Positions 1-13,745 of a DNA stretch of 64,000 bases are shown in pieces. Below the pieces are notes generated by a model. That model had not been told where the DNA came from. It was given only the letters and a program-made list of their open reading frames with translations, and did no database searches. This DNA comes from Paramacrobiotus metropolitanus (taxonomy: Eukaryota; Tardigrada; Eutardigrada; Parachela; Macrobiotidae), in contig NW_026570249.1 of NCBI RefSeq assembly GCF_019649055.1, positions 372,001 through 436,000 on the forward strand, given 5' to 3'. How positions within the stretch are numbered: the first letter of the stretch is position 1; the number at the start of each line of letters is the position of its first letter. The translations under genes were made by a program, and so were the position numbers.

Positions 1-30
1 TCACAGTAATCGTAATCGCACACTACTTAC

Positions 31-3000
31 AGGCAATAACGTGGAGCCTTATGACCCACGACACCGGCAGCACATGAGCCAGTATGTATCCCGGATCGCA
101 GAGACGTTCCATCAAATAACACTCCAAATGAAGAGTAGGCATCTAGCAAGCAAAAGGCAAGTTCACAAATTTCTTTTCCATGGGCGTGTCCGTTTCTCAG
201 GGGTATACCGCTCACAACCTAAAGATATTATAAAAATTCACTATCCGTATTTAGAAAAGGAACCAATAATTCATACCATGTAAGAATCTTTTATGGTCTC
301 AACCTTGTACACATCAAACCTTGACAGCACCGTGTCGAATGCTGTATAAACCTACAGAAATAGATTTACAGAAAACAAAAAACTCCGTTATCTGCAAGAA
401 AATTCAAATAATAAATTAAATAATTTTTTAGAAAATATATATACACAGGTATCACTTGGCCCAAATATGCTGCTACAGAACGTCGCATATCGTTGGTCAA
501 AATTATTACGTCATTCAGGAACATCATGACGAAAGCCGGTTTGCTGTTTTTCACAACCTCTTTGAATCCTCCGATTTCTCTAGGATGACGTAATAATTAA
601 GTACTTTGGAGGCACAAAGGGGTCAATTTGTAGGCAAGCAGCTCACGTAAAAAGAATGGTTGCTAAACCAAACGTTTCCGGCTCCGGCACTGTTCCTTTC
701 CGCAGTAAATCGATATGCTTACTACGATTATTAAGCAGAAAGAATATGACGTCGTTGCATTCATACTCTTATTATTTAATTAATAAAGCGGTATCAAAGA
801 TCATTACGTTGGCAACATTTCCCGCAGCAGTATATCGCATTTCCGCTGTTCGTCTACAAGGGCAATTGTCCTCACAGCAACCTGATGATCCAGCTCCATG
901 GTGTAGTTTTCTAACCGGCGAATAATTCGCTCAAGTAGATGAGTATCTTCCATGCGCCCGGCGTTCAATCCAACAGCTGCCGTGACCTTTCGGGTTAGAC
1001 TGCTCATATCCGATATTGTCGTCGCTGAAGATCCTTCCACGCATTGTTTTAAAAGCGGTACCACTTTAGAAAATTTTGGCGGAATTGAATCTTGTGATTG
1101 TTCGTTGGTAGTGGATTTAAATTTCTCTACAAACGTAATACGACAGTACATGGTAAATATAGTAAACAGTAAAAGTGTTGTACATGGTAAATATTGTACG
1201 ACTATAACTGTTCACGTGCGAATTTTGTGCATCCGCGGAAAATTTTTGTGGGATCATATTCATTATAAATGCCGTAATTCTATAATTTTATTAAGTGCAG
1301 TGTAGTCGTACCTAAACTGGCGAAGCGATCTTCGAAAGTGATTACGTGCAACAAAATAAGTCCCACCGCACGGATGTCACGATTGTTGCCGTCAGTGAAG
1401 TCGGCAGTTTCCTGACTGATTAACTTCCTGAGTTTGTTGAAACCTGTTTCACCGATCTTTAAGGTAAAATGCTTATCAACGTAGCAGCACTGACTGGACA
1501 GATTTCCGTGATATCGAATTGAAGATTGCACAATTGCCTTGACACCCTAAATCAAACGTGACAAGGAAGACAGCAACTGTAGTTATCCGTACACTTTGTT
1601 GTCACTGCTTACTTTTAGCACGTCGAATATTAACGCAATTTGCAAATCGTAATCTAGAGTCATTTGGGGCAATAATGACGTGAGGGCACCGCGTTGAACA
1701 AAGTCGCTGACGAAGTACACGTGTAATCCACTATCGGAGACGGTTAACCCGAGAAATCGATTTATGCTGGGATGATCCAAGCGGCGAAGCTGCAAGAGGA
1801 ATGAGTGGACATGATCGTATCAGTACGTACTGCCTTTTAATTTGTTATGTGTAATTAATCATGTAAGCATGCAACTGTTCAAAAATTCATTTTATTTACA
1901 GTTACGGATAAAACGCCCACCGCCGAGAAGAGAGATCTCTACACCAAAAAAGGCAAAGGACACTGAGTTATAAGGCGATTTCTAAATACGTACATGGTTT
2001 ATCATCACTAGTGCAATTCTGTTTGGACGAAATGTCTTCGCTGTAGACGGAATGGGCAATTTGGTCGCCAAAGTGACCCAAACCAGCTGGTCGTTGGCGT
2101 ATTTCATTGCCACTGGTTTTGTATTACCAACAAGTTCCTGAAGGTAAATCTGCTTTGAAGTAATAAATTGATACGGCGTACTAAACCAAGTGTTTTAAAT
2201 TTTAATGCCTACCGATAGATTTTTGGGAATCAACACTTGGTTCGTGTCACCGACAGCACGTAGAACCACGGGCTCAATTCTCCACGAATCGATGTTCAGC
2301 AGTGCGTCGTAAGCCGTGTGCCTGCAAGAATCGCAAGATGTAAAACATCGTGCAAATCAAATTTCATAACATTTCGAATATAATCTACCAGAACGAATAG
2401 AGACTTACCGAGAAAACCTGAAAACTCCCAAAATAATTAATATAATCAAGGCGACAACTCCCCCGCCCGAGCCGGCATAAAGGTCAGTATTTCCTGTTAA
2501 AGTAAATTGGCTGTCAACACCCCGCATACGAGAAAGTGCTTAGTTTTGGTTAAATGTGTGACAAAGTAAAACCTTCTCGGATGTTGTATCGACAAAGAAT
2601 TCGCTGATATATTTACGGTACACTAACCTTTGGGTGTGCACGACGACGCATCACCCCGAAATCCACATTTAGGTTCGTTAAGCGGTGGCCATATGCCCGG
2701 CCATTGTGGTGCGTTAACAGCGTGCACACGAAGGTCAGCAGGATCTTGTACGAAAAGGGTCTACAATTGATTGCCATCCTGTACGTGCACGGCCATGTCA
2801 CCATTTAAAGAAGCTAGAACGTGTCTTATTTATATCATACCCGAATTTGTGACGTGTTCCAGTCAAGTTGGTTCACTTGTACGGTCGGAATACGCTCGCC
2901 GACCGGATCAATGTAGAACCGGCCTACGTCAGTCTCAAAGGAACGATTCAGAAACAGTTTTGCGGTTTTTCTTCCGGATGACCATATCTCATATGCATTG

Positions 3001-5086
3001 ACAGAACGCAGATTCTCCATGACCTAAAAGATGTATTTTAATCAGTTCTCTCGCAGTTCCAAATGTTACTGATATACCTATGTAATTATGTACAGCTTAC
3101 CTGTGCTAGCATCATCAGGCCGGCATATGTAGAAGCCGGATGTGGGCTCATCTGGTTAACAACAGCATATATAATATAAGCGCAAAATAATTAAGAGTTT
3201 GACAGGTATTCTACGATGATCTTGTGATTCCAAAATTTTGTATGCCTATCGAAATATACTATATTTCGACAGCTAAGCGCAGTCAATCAATATTGTAAAT
3301 ATTTTAGCCTTACCAATTCATAAGGTCGGTATGTATAGTTATATTCGGTCTTCGATAGATTCTTCATTTCCAAAGAAAACGTATCCGAGCCATCAGTGCG
3401 CCCGTAAACTGAACCATCAGGCTCGATAATCAGGACAGATCGGTAGGCTAATTGAACGACCTAGTAAAACACCAGTATATTACACAATAAAATAAGAATT
3501 TTTACGAAGGCATTTACAGAACAAAACGGCTATGCCTTTCACTGCAAACTGATGATAGGTACCGAAGAAGTTGAACTTAACAGCGACCACGATACCTCGT
3601 CATCCGTATCATTTTTCTTCCAGTGCAGATATCCAGGCTCGGCGCTAAATCTAAAAGGCGTACCAATAACGTAAACCTGAAAGGTAAACGACTGTAATGT
3701 TTGCGAGATTTCAAAGTGCGGTGTATCGTACAATTCATTACCGCATAACCAAAACATCCAAACTAAACAGTCAGTTAACAAACTAAAACCGATAAATTGC
3801 TGCGACATACATGTTCACCATTGGTCAAATTTAGTTCCGTCGCTTTGAGCTGTAAATAAATAGAAGCAGAGATATGAAAGTACAGCTTTATTCAGCAAAA
3901 GCCACAACACATAACAGTATGCGTCCCTGATAGACACTAATTAAAATGATTCAAATTTAAGAAAGTTAATACAGGAGGTACTATAATTCCTGTTCCGGGA
4001 TATTAGGAAATTAACGAAATTAAATTGTGCATCACTATACCAAAAGTTTGCGAAATCCAGTGGGGTCGCCCATATAGATAAAAACTGCAACAAAAACCCG
4101 TGTACTATAAATAATTACAAAATGTGCAAGCTGAAAATTGGCACTATTTTAAACGGAAGCGAAACAAAACAATTACTCCTTGTAAAGGAATTCAAATGCA
4201 GGAGAATTTTCCTAAAGTCCACAGCCTCTTTTGTGTTAATGTTTTCGCGATACACTTGTCTTCCTGGAGAAATCTGGGGATACATTGAATCGACAAGCTG
4301 CGGGAAGTAAGGATTGGCCCCGTTATCAGTTATTATAGCCAATGAGGTCCAGCTGAACATTCTGGCAAGTTCAACATAGACATTGACATAGGTCAACATC
4401 GAGTTGACAGTAGTTGTTATCCAGGTTGGTGATAATCTTTTTTTACGCAAATCAGGCATACTGGCAACACTGTAACCGATAAAATTTAAAGAGCCGTTGT
4501 GCATAAATTTTCTTATGTAAGCAGTCAAAAGCTGATTGTGAAGCTGGGCATTGGAATTTCCGCGAAAGATTTACCTGGTGAGCATAAAAAGATCCAGTTC
4601 TCTCGCTATGGGATTAATTTCTAAAACTTCGCTGCACCCTAAAAAACGAAACCAGAACTACTCGTACGTATCTTGAGCATTGAAATCTGCCGTTGCGGCA
4701 AACAATAAAAGTAAAAAACACGGTTAATCTGAAATACCGCTTTCAAATAAATGTTGGATATGCGACTTACCGCCCCACATTAACACAGTGATAAAGCAGG
4801 GATCTGAATTAGAAGATTTGTATGTTTTAGCTACATGGGCTGTGATTTTATTTACGCCATCCGCTTGAAGATCCTGACAAGTACGATAAGATGGGTCCCA
4901 AAGAACAGTCTGCGTGATATTTAAAGATGGATGCCTCTGCCGAGTACGCTGCAATCCCTTGATATATGCCGGTCCTAGATATGTTAAAGCTCCCAGCAAA
5001 ACTGGCTGGATAATTGTCAGAGTAACGATTTCAATGTTTAGTACGCTGCATAAATACGTGGAATTCACTAACGTGGATTCATTCAT
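31..5086 (-). CDS. rGC-A, receptor-type guanylyl cyclase (3' end outside window)
   Basis: Multi-exon membrane guanylyl cyclase making cGMP from GTP. Exons in coding order include 4771-5086, 4575-4638, 4177-4469, 4041-4084, 3811-3849, 3596-3676, 3314-3460, 3101-3151, 2841-3023 and 2628-2760 (ligand-binding ectodomain). Exon 2409-2493 carries the single membrane helix (GGGVVALIILIILGVF). Exons around 2214-2322, 1995-2139, 1615-1790 and 1312-1546 form the kinase-homology domain, with HGNL in place of the kinase HRDL. Exon 808 to about 1125 is the dimerisation helix ending in LLREMLP. Exons near 649-715, 507-572, 279-353 and 31-221 form the cyclase domain. The GTP-selecting Glu (YKVETI) and Cys (PRYCL) are present. 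The first metal-site Asp reads as Glu (TEIGGF across an intron). The last exon with FGDTVN lies beyond base 1. Start is uncertain: the first in-frame ATG is at 5086, but a hydrophobic open stretch upstream suggests a signal-peptide exon. Confidence 0.85.
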
Positions 5087-5554
5087 TATAAAACAGGTTG
5101 CGGCTAAACATAAATTTGAAAGAAAGACTGCCGCAGCAAGACAAAAAGAACATCTAAAAAAGCTCCTCTGGAGCCTTGATATTAAAATCGCATGATGCAG
5201 AGCAGAGAGAACGTGAGAATGAAGAAATAATCCATTAGAGCATGTACAATATACCGTTACGTCAAGACGAAATCGTTAAAAGCAGAGGAGATTGCATCGG
5301 AATTCTATACAGTTTGCTATTTCTAGTGCAATTTACTCAGCGTATAAACAATAGTTTATACCTACCTGTGGACAATGCATATACGTGCAAAATCGATGAA
5401 GAATGAAAAGGTCAATATAAAGCTTTTGGGCTAAAGACCCACAGAACCGGCACTGTTTACATCTGTGATATTTACCAATTATGGTAAGAAACAGTATACT
5501 GTAAAACTGCTTATTCAAGAGGGCAGATAAACTGCCAGTAATAATGCCAATATT

Positions 5555-8500
5555 TCACTGGGTTTCCAGCTGACGCGGCGTTACTAGCCAGTACGTTGTG
5601 ACCAAACCCTTTCCCTTCACTTCAATCAAGCCGCGCATCTCTGTTTTAAATTCTGCAAAGTGCTCTTTCAGTAATGCGAAGGTATTCCAACTGATATGGA
5701 TCCGCGAATCGTCACTGTACATGAGCATTCTCGAGGCCGTGTTTATGGTGTCACCGAACCTGATAATCGACAGTTTTGGAAACCTAGTTTTATTTTGATT
5801 AGTGGTTTCATACAGCGTGCGTGATTATTATAATTAAGTACGCCTGCTTACAGACAGTAACGTGGCGCTTTGTGTCCGACGACGCCTGCCGCACAGGAGC
5901 CAGTGTGAATCCCAGCACGAAGGGCAGTTCCGTCGAAGAGCTTCTCGAAATCTGCATATGTTTTCAGCATGGAGGTTGCGAGTTTGCAGATTTCCTTTCC
6001 ATGCATATGACCGTTTCTAGTGGGTACGCCGCTTACTACCTGTAAGTTACAATAATCCAAAAAATCGTAAGTGTCGTTATTTTAAGGTGCGTATATCCAT
6101 CAGGAAAGGTCACACTGCGAAACTGTATGAAATACATTCCTAATATTAGCCAGCGACAGATCTTTAAATATTTTCAAGAATAATATAATTCAGAAAATCG
6201 TTCTTATGGAATGAGGTCTATATATACCCGTACCATGTAAGAATCCTTAATCGTCTCAACCTTGTATACATCGAATCGCGATAATGTCCTGTCAAAAGCG
6301 GTGTACACCTACAGCATGGTAGTAACATTGCCTGCCAAAACTTCCATTTGCTTAAGAAATTTGTCGGTAATCTCACTTCGTTTAGAAACATCATGACAGC
6401 AGCTGGTTTGTTTTTCTCCAGAATGTCTTTAAATCCTCCTATTTCACTAAATTCAGAAAAAAGGTCAAACTGCGCTTTTTTCCATTAACTTTGTCAGGTA
6501 TTTCTCACGTAAAAAGAATAGTGGCCGCTTCAAAAGAATCAGGTTCCGGAATGACGCCTTTCCGTAACAAGTCAACAACGTCCCTGCAACGTTAACAAAA
6601 GCAGCCGTGGAGACACAAACAGCAGTGTAAACTTATTTTGCGCCACAATATTCTGACCCTGGCAGCATTTCGCGCAGAAGCAAGTCACATTTTCGTCTCT
6701 CATCCGAAAGAGCAATTGTCCGCACGGCAACTTGATGATCGAGTTCCTCCGTATAATCTTCCAGTCGGCGAAGGATCCGCTCCAAAAGACCAACATTGTC
6801 GGCGTATCCATGCTTCAGTTCCAGAGTGGATTTAACTTTTCGCAGCAAACCAGCCACATTCGTCACCGCTGGCGCTGTTGCTGTGTCGTCCGTACACGAC
6901 TTTATCAGTGGCAGGAATGTTGCAAAATTTGTTGGAAACAAATCTTGCGGCTTTATCTGGACTTTTGCTACATTAATAAATTTTGCTCATTAACAGTACC
7001 AGTATATATGATGATCAGTTTACCGTTAGCACCATAGATTACGTAAAGTCTTGTACCCGGATTTGGGAATGGATCATCAGAGGTTATGATATGGAAAAGA
7101 ATCAGCCCCACTGCGTACAAATCACTATGAAGGTGTTCGGCATGATTTTTGTCCACTTTATAATTGTTCGGAGTGATCAGGGTTTTGATTGTAGTAAATC
7201 CTGTTTCACCGATTTTCAGCGTGAAATGCTTATCGAGAAAGCAGCAGTTACTCGACAGATTTCCATGGCTGCGAATGGGCGATCGCTCAATGGCCTTGGC
7301 TCCCTACGGATGAGACCGGTTTTTCTAGACTTTGTTAGGATTCAAAAACCCCGCCCTGCACTGGTAGACACTTACATTAAGGACATCGAAAATCAAAGCA
7401 ATCTGCAGGTCGTAATCTAATCCCGTCCGTGACAGTAGCGCAGCTAAAGAACCGCGTTGAACGTAATCACTGACAAAATAGGTGCAGGAAGCACTTTCAA
7501 GTATACACAATCCAATAAAACTGTTTACGTTCGGATGGTCTAATCGCAGTAGCTGCAACACAAAAGATAGTGACAAAAAGCAACGGTGAAACCTACAGGA
7601 AGCGTATTATCTTTAAGCTATTAGTAGTGACCGTATCTCAAGACCGGTAGAAAAAATTAGTTGCTACTTTGAATATACTGTTATAGTTTTTATTTATGCA
7701 CAGAAAATCTTTCGCGGGGAGTGACGTACATGGTTAAGGTACATCGCAGTGGTTTTATCGGGAGAAAAGCTTCTCGCTGCAGCAACATCCCATAATTTAA
7801 CTGCAGACGTGATCCAGACAGTTTGCTGATTTTTGTAGTTCATGGTCACCTGCTCTGCAGTAGCGCCATTTTCCTGCAGAGATATAGCAGTCTTGCATTC
7901 GATGCTACAAATAGACTGCCTAACAATCACCTTCTTAATGATATATCCCTAGATAAATAGTGAAGAAACTTTCACGTATACCACGATTTAGGTATGAACC
8001 TGTTTATTACGTAAACAGTTTGTAAGCTGCCATTTTGCCGATGTTTAGACTTATTTTTATGCGGCGTTTAAAGACATTGTTAGCTAGCCCACTCACCAAA
8101 ACGGTTGTTTCAAAGGTGCGGTTTCCGCTAAGGTCACTCAGTGCACTAGGGTCCACATTCCACGAGCTCTTCAGCAGTGCGTCGTATGCTCTTTTCCTAT
8201 ATGCGAGGCAGCTAGTGAGATTCTACTCGTAGCCGTAGGAGTTCTATAATTATATAGGCTCCCGCAAAAGCCAAAAACGTATTGTATACATATTATTACA
8301 GTAAAACTCTTTAGCAGGCAAAGTGCACAACAAAATATTGTAACATGGTTTGTAGAAATGCCAGTGGAGTTACCAATGCCTAACTTCTACCGCCTACTTA
8401 CCGAAGTATAGCTATTGCTAAAACAATGACGAGAACAGCAATCCCTCCAGCGGATCCAGCGTAAAGGTCAACATTTCGCGCTAAAAATCAACGACAATCC

Positions 8501-11500
8501 GTAGCTCGATCCATTAACTATTTGTTGATGCTGAAATTTTATATGCAAATGTGTATGCAAAATTTATAATCTTACAGACCTGTAGATACACAGGCGATTG
8601 AATCGCCTCGAAAACCACAGTGAGGCTCGTTTCGTGGTGGCCAGATTCCTGGCCAGTAAGGTTTATTAATAAGCCGAAAGCTTAAGCTTGCTGGATCTTG
8701 CAAGAAAAGGGTCTGTAATGATTGAAATCGTATAAACCGTGCCTGGATATTACAGCAATCAGTTTACCCGAGGCTCGGATGTATTCCAGTCAAGCTGTTC
8801 TACCAAAACAGTGGGTATACGCTCACCAACGGGATCAACGTAGTACTGTCCAACTTCAGTCACAAATGTGCGATTGAGGTACTCTTTGGCTAACTCTTTG
8901 CCGGACGACAAAGTGGCCACCGAATTTGTGATGCGCAGCCTATCTACTATCTAAAAGCACAAAAGTTGACTACCCATAAAATCTCTAAAAATTACTGTAC
9001 GAAAGCAATATGTAGAACTGTTCTTGTGGATCTACGCACAACATTTATTAACAATCATGAATCAGATCCCCAGAACTGATACCAGTACAAGGCGCCGAAC
9101 AGAATAATAATATCATTAACTATCCATAATTATTAAATGTAATTATTATCTATTCCAAGTCCCTACAAGGCCACAAGTGAAATTTAAATTTTTAACTGAC
9201 AGTACGTACCTCAGCAAATGTTAATAATGCAGCGTATGTCGCAGCCACATGTGGACTGATCTAGAGTAAACACGCGAGACTATAAGTACAGTAGTTTGCA
9301 TAAATTCACTAGTAACATTTTGTGAGATAATTTTACCAGCTCATAAGGCTTATATGTGTAATTATACACGGATTTTGACATGTTCTTCATTTCCAAAGAA
9401 AATGAGCCAATAAGGTCACTATCACCATAAATCGCACTGTCCGGTTCAATAATTAAGACTGAGCGATAAGCCAGTCGCACTGTCTAAAACAAGAAACACA
9501 TTCGTGACAATTCCCCCGTAGAGGAATTGAATACGTAGGCGGTGGTTATATCATTATTACATAATAAAAATATGCAGTGAAAAGTTTGAAAAAAAAGCTA
9601 AATTTTACCGTCTCACCGAATTTCTTTTGCACGACTGCAGTATTTTACAAAGGAAGCCTAAATAGATCGAAAAAGTGCAACCATACCACCGGACCATCGC
9701 TTCCAGTGTTCCCTTTCATTATGGCTACACCGGTGACATGGGTGCAGTTTTTCGATCTATTTGGGCTTCTTTTGTAAAACACTGCAGTCGTTCAAAAGAA
9801 ATTCGGTGTGGATACTGGATACTGAAGAGGAAAATACACATTTCACTGATGCCAGTTAAATCGCAACCATGCGTTCATCTGCGTACGAGTTGTCTAGTTC
9901 CAACGTGGATTTTCTAGGGTAGAATTTCGGAAATGTATAGCAATACGTTATTGATGTCTAACAATACGTTATTTTGACATGCACTGTTCATCCTGGACAG
10001 TGGACACAGCATTCTTGTCCTGGGAAACCAGCAATTAAGTGTTCCAGTTCAATAATTTTTTTCTGAGCGAAGATAGTATGGAGAGTGAGTTGAGTTCTCC
10101 GCTAATACTGTCGCAGAACAATAAGAATGCAAGCCTGCTGCCCTACGTGTATGATTGTTGTTGGAATACCCACCGTCTAGCTTTGGGATACATGTACTGA
10201 TGTACAGCATCTCTTCACTACTCAAATGGGAATCCGACAGAGAATCGGCAACTGAACAGACAGGATTGAGGCTAACCTTTAGTGTCCTTTACTTTCCATC
10301 TTTTCCCCGTTAGAGGATAGACAGACGCAAAAGCTCAGAACAGACAGAATCATTCTGACCTTTCACTTAGAGAGTTCTGACCTTTCAGTTACACGCTGGA
10401 TCCTATACTAATATAATATATAGACAGACTACGTCTGCCATATGTTATATTAGGCTTGCCCGTTGCAACCGTGCAGCGCCTACGTAAAACAATACTTATT
10501 AAGTACAAGATCTATACTCTGCGCGGCGCCCCATAGTCTTTTAGATCTCAATAATCAAACGATTTGTTTAAACTGACAACGCCAATCGATCGCCAATCGA
10601 TCGCCAAGATGAAAGGGTGACCGAGCTTCCACCACTGTCCAGTCCATGCGTGGTTCAACTTATAATTTTTTGATTGGAGAATCTAATCTAGAGTCTCTCC
10701 TTAAGACGTTTTACAATAACTGTTAAGGTTGTTAACACATTTACTAGTGAACTAAACTCTCCATTCAAACCGGCCACGGATCACAAGAAACGCGGCGGCG
10801 AAGCCGAAACTGTTTCTTGTAATTATTATTATAAGTACATGATGTAAATTACATTCTTTCCGAGTATTATGAATTTTGATAATTGCTCAGCTTAATTATA
10901 AAATGTAATAGATTTTCAGCTTCCAATACATTTACCTCATCGTCCTGATCGCCTTTTTTCCAAGTCAGGTACCCGGGTTCTGAATTAAACCTAAATGGTG
11001 TCATAATAACAAACACCTGCAACAAATCGTTTAATTTAAAATCGCTGAAATACGAACAAAATTTATGTTATAATACGTACGTGTTCTCCGTCAGTCATGT
11101 GCAATTCCGTTGCATAAAGCTATAATAATTATCAGAATCACAACCATGAAAAAAGCTGACTTCAGAGGTTTTGTTTCTATCCAGTATTGACTAATGGCAT
11201 TCTTACCAATAGTTTCCGAAATCCGTTTGGTTCACCAAGAAAAATAAACACTACAAACAATCGGATGAACTAAATAAACGCAGGCGCACAGGATCTAAAA
11301 ATGCTGTATCTGCATGATACTAAAGAGTACAGCAAAAAACACCTCTTGAGCACCTCTTGAAACGGAGTTCCAGCGCGTAAGTATATCTCTGAAATTCGTA
11401 TCCTTTTTAGTGTTGACGTTCTCGCGGTAAACTTGCCGACCGACTGCCAGTAAAGGCTGTAATGTGTCCGCCAGTTGGTAAAAGTATGGATTTGAGCCAT

Positions 11501-12446
11501 AATCAGTTATCATGATCAGGGAAGTCCAGTTGAACATCGTAACAAGATTTAAAAAAACTTTTGTGTACGCTGAAGGAGAATTACACCCAAAAGTCACCCA
11601 CGTCGTAGATAATTCTTTGTTGCGTATAACAGGCAGGCTGATTACACTGTAGAACGTTCATCATTAATATAATACCGATACGGTTGCTGAAAAAAGCAAA
11701 AGGAGCAGTAGCCGGCAATAATTCGAGTATCTGCACAAAACTGCCAGTGAATACTAGCTATTTGTATTTCGCGGTTCTATCATCACTTCCATGTATAGAT
11801 ACGCTTACAAACAATACTCGTATACAAACATTATAAAATATAAATATCAATTGTACTTTCACGATGATTCTATTACCGTACCTGCTTAGCATTAAAATAT
11901 CAAGTTCTCTTGCTATTTGATAAATTTCGGAAACTTCGGTGCAACCTAGAATTTGCAAATAATGTTTTCGTTACATATATCCAAACTGACAATAAATTAG
12001 CCCTTCGGAGAAAGTGAATTAACGTCTTTTTTCCAGCAAAATACAATTTGTGATGATCGCAAAATAATCACTAAACGAAATGAAAAATAGTAGGAGGGAA
12101 CTCAGCGATCAGACTGTATAATTCACACACCTAGGTATAAAAGAACGTAGAGATGACATGGATCTGGAGCTGTTTCCCTATATTTGTCAGCTATAGCTGC
12201 TGTGACCTTGTTAACGCCATCAGCAGAAAGGTCCACACAGTTTCGATAATTTGGATCCGAAAGCAGTCTCTGGGTAATATTCACTTCGGGATACGACTGC
12301 CGAATACGTTGTAGCGCTTTCGTGTATGCCGGTCCCAAATAGGGCAGGGTTGCCAGTAAAACTGGATGGACGATGGTCAGGGCGAAGATCTCGACATGTA
12401 GACCTGAACGACATGCTGGAGTCGCATTGGCTGCTGCCTCAAGCAT
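5555..12446 (-). CDS. rGC-B, receptor-type guanylyl cyclase, apparently intact
   Basis: Full-length paralogue of rGC-A with the same exon plan. The N-terminal ectodomain exon ends near 12130. Further ectodomain exons include about 11360-11640, 11085-11120, 10937-11017, 9339-9483, 8770-8950 and 8575-8715. The membrane exon lies at about 8402-8480 (GGIAVLVIVLAIAIL). Kinase-homology exons lie near 8085-8200, 7736-7940, 7376-7555 and 7058-7310 and contain HGNL. The dimerisation exon is 6658 to about 6950. Cyclase exons are 6509-6583, 6377-6446, 6234-6308, 5852-6039 and 5555-5759. Stop TGA is at 5555-5557. Substrate residues (KVETI, PRYCL, FGDTIN, TASRM) are kept. The first metal ligand is Glu (TEIGGF), formed by AC|TGAA across an intron. 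No internal stop was found in the exons I read. The intron 9487-10936 is unusually large (1.45 kb) and holds a foldback hairpin. The start at 12446 is the first ATG and a separate upstream signal exon is possible. Confidence 0.85.
9487..10936 (-). other. Large rGC-B intron
   Basis: This intron separates the ectodomain exons 9339-9483 and 10937-11017. Apart from the foldback hairpin and a short direct repeat (GCCAATCGATC twice and a partial third copy at 10581-10613) I see no coding capacity or recognisable element in it. It is several times longer than the other introns of the array, so it has probably grown by insertion. Confidence 0.6.
9614..9808. repeat. Foldback hairpin with about 79-bp arms in an rGC-B intron
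   Basis: Arms 9614-9692 and 9730-9808 are reverse complements with only a handful of mismatches, separated by a 37-base spacer. Arm ends read CACCGAATTTCTTTTG at the left and CAAAAGAAATTCGGTG at the right. No clear target-site duplication is visible. It could be a foldback MITE or a locally templated inverted duplication. Transcribed with rGC-B it would form a long stem. Confidence 0.85.
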
Positions 12447-13424
12447 GGTAAACTGCCGCTTGGTTCTAGATACAGGGAATCAACGGCTTTGTATTTGTCT
12501 AACAGATAATACGAAATTTAAAACCAGTTTCTTAACCACCACCCTGGAATTAGCGCGGCAGTATAATCGGCGTTGAGCGTTGTTACAATAATCCTAGTGA
12601 AAAGTAAGTGTGTAGCTCTTTAAAACAGATGTGTATGCATCGAGGTGACGTTTTCTAATTCTCAGCCAGAAATGAGAAGGGCGTATTACACATTACATAA
12701 TATTCATTTGTATTGCCGCAAAATGGCGCTCGTACTCATCCATAGTAGTTCGTATAAAAACGGCATCTGCTGTGTAATTGCTATAGGCAAAATATACACC
12801 TGGTTCCGGGAAGACCGTTTTCTGCACCTACACTTTCCTTGCGGTATCCCTTGAATTTTTCATAGAGCACGTAAATGCAGTCTACGATGAAAGAAGGATG
12901 CTGCTACGTATAAGCTAAGCGAATTACAATTATTATGGTAAATAATGGATTAAACTTCAGGATTTTTGATTTAATTGATATTTAATCCGTGAGACCGCTT
13001 ACTGAGTTGTGTGTGGTATTTATAAAGGACAAGTGGGGTCATGCATTGGCTCTTTGGTTACGCAACGCAATGCGACCCCAATTAATGGCCGGAAGCCCCA
13101 ACAGATAAGGTTATTTTCCTGAGAAAAATTTAGGAAGAATTTTCAGAGAATCAGTTTTGGCTATTAAGGGCGTTACAAATTTTTGGCTATGCAAATAATA
13201 CAGTATGAAAATAAATCAAGTACCGTACATATACTGAAATAACTGAATAAACCACTGATGTGCACAAAGCCAGCCCAGCAATGTATACCGCATAAAACTG
13301 GTTCACACAGTGCACTGCCAATACTTTGCACACTTATGGCATCGTCTACAGATATCCAGGAACGGCATAGATCACGCTGGGGCATAAAAAACTAAAATGT
13401 TTGCAATGCCAATTTTCAGGCTAG
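12447..13424. other. Spacer between rGC-B and relic psi-C
   Basis: AT-rich sequence with no conserved reading frame and no match to the cyclase exons on either strand that I can see. It should include the promoter and any signal-peptide exon of rGC-B. Confidence 0.5.
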
Positions 13425-13745
13425 TCTCGGGAAATTCATGCAGCGGCTCTGCAGGAATTGGTCAAGCGTAGGTCCAATAGAAAATGCACGTCAAGCGTGC
13501 ATGTGGATTGATATTAGTACGCTTGACGTGCACTTGCGAATCCGCACCGGAACTCAGCATCCTAGAGGCGGTATTCACAGTATCGCCAAACCTACAATTT
13601 ATGGACATTTAACTCTAGCGCGCCGAGATGCTCCATAAATAAAGGTTTAAAACCTGAACAAGTTCAAAGCAGTTTCACTGCTAGGTTGCAAACCTCTTTT
13701 GGATGGTGATGCCTGTTACGCTGCGGTAAACTACTTTGCAACAGA
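13425..13745 (-). pseudogene. psi-C, fragment of an rGC cyclase domain
   Basis: Two diverged cyclase exon pieces on the minus strand. At about 13690-13745 a frame reading LPQRNRHHHPKEVC matches the LPQRNGHRHAKEIC exon of rGC-F and soon meets a stop. At 13425-13595 a second piece begins FGDTVNTASRMLSSGADSQ, again closest to the rGC-F terminal exon, and then loses the frame in a short insertion containing an inverted repeat. The part of the first exon that should carry the AGVVG/PRYCL region is missing. It is a non-functional relic of an F-like copy, lying between B and D. Confidence 0.75.
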
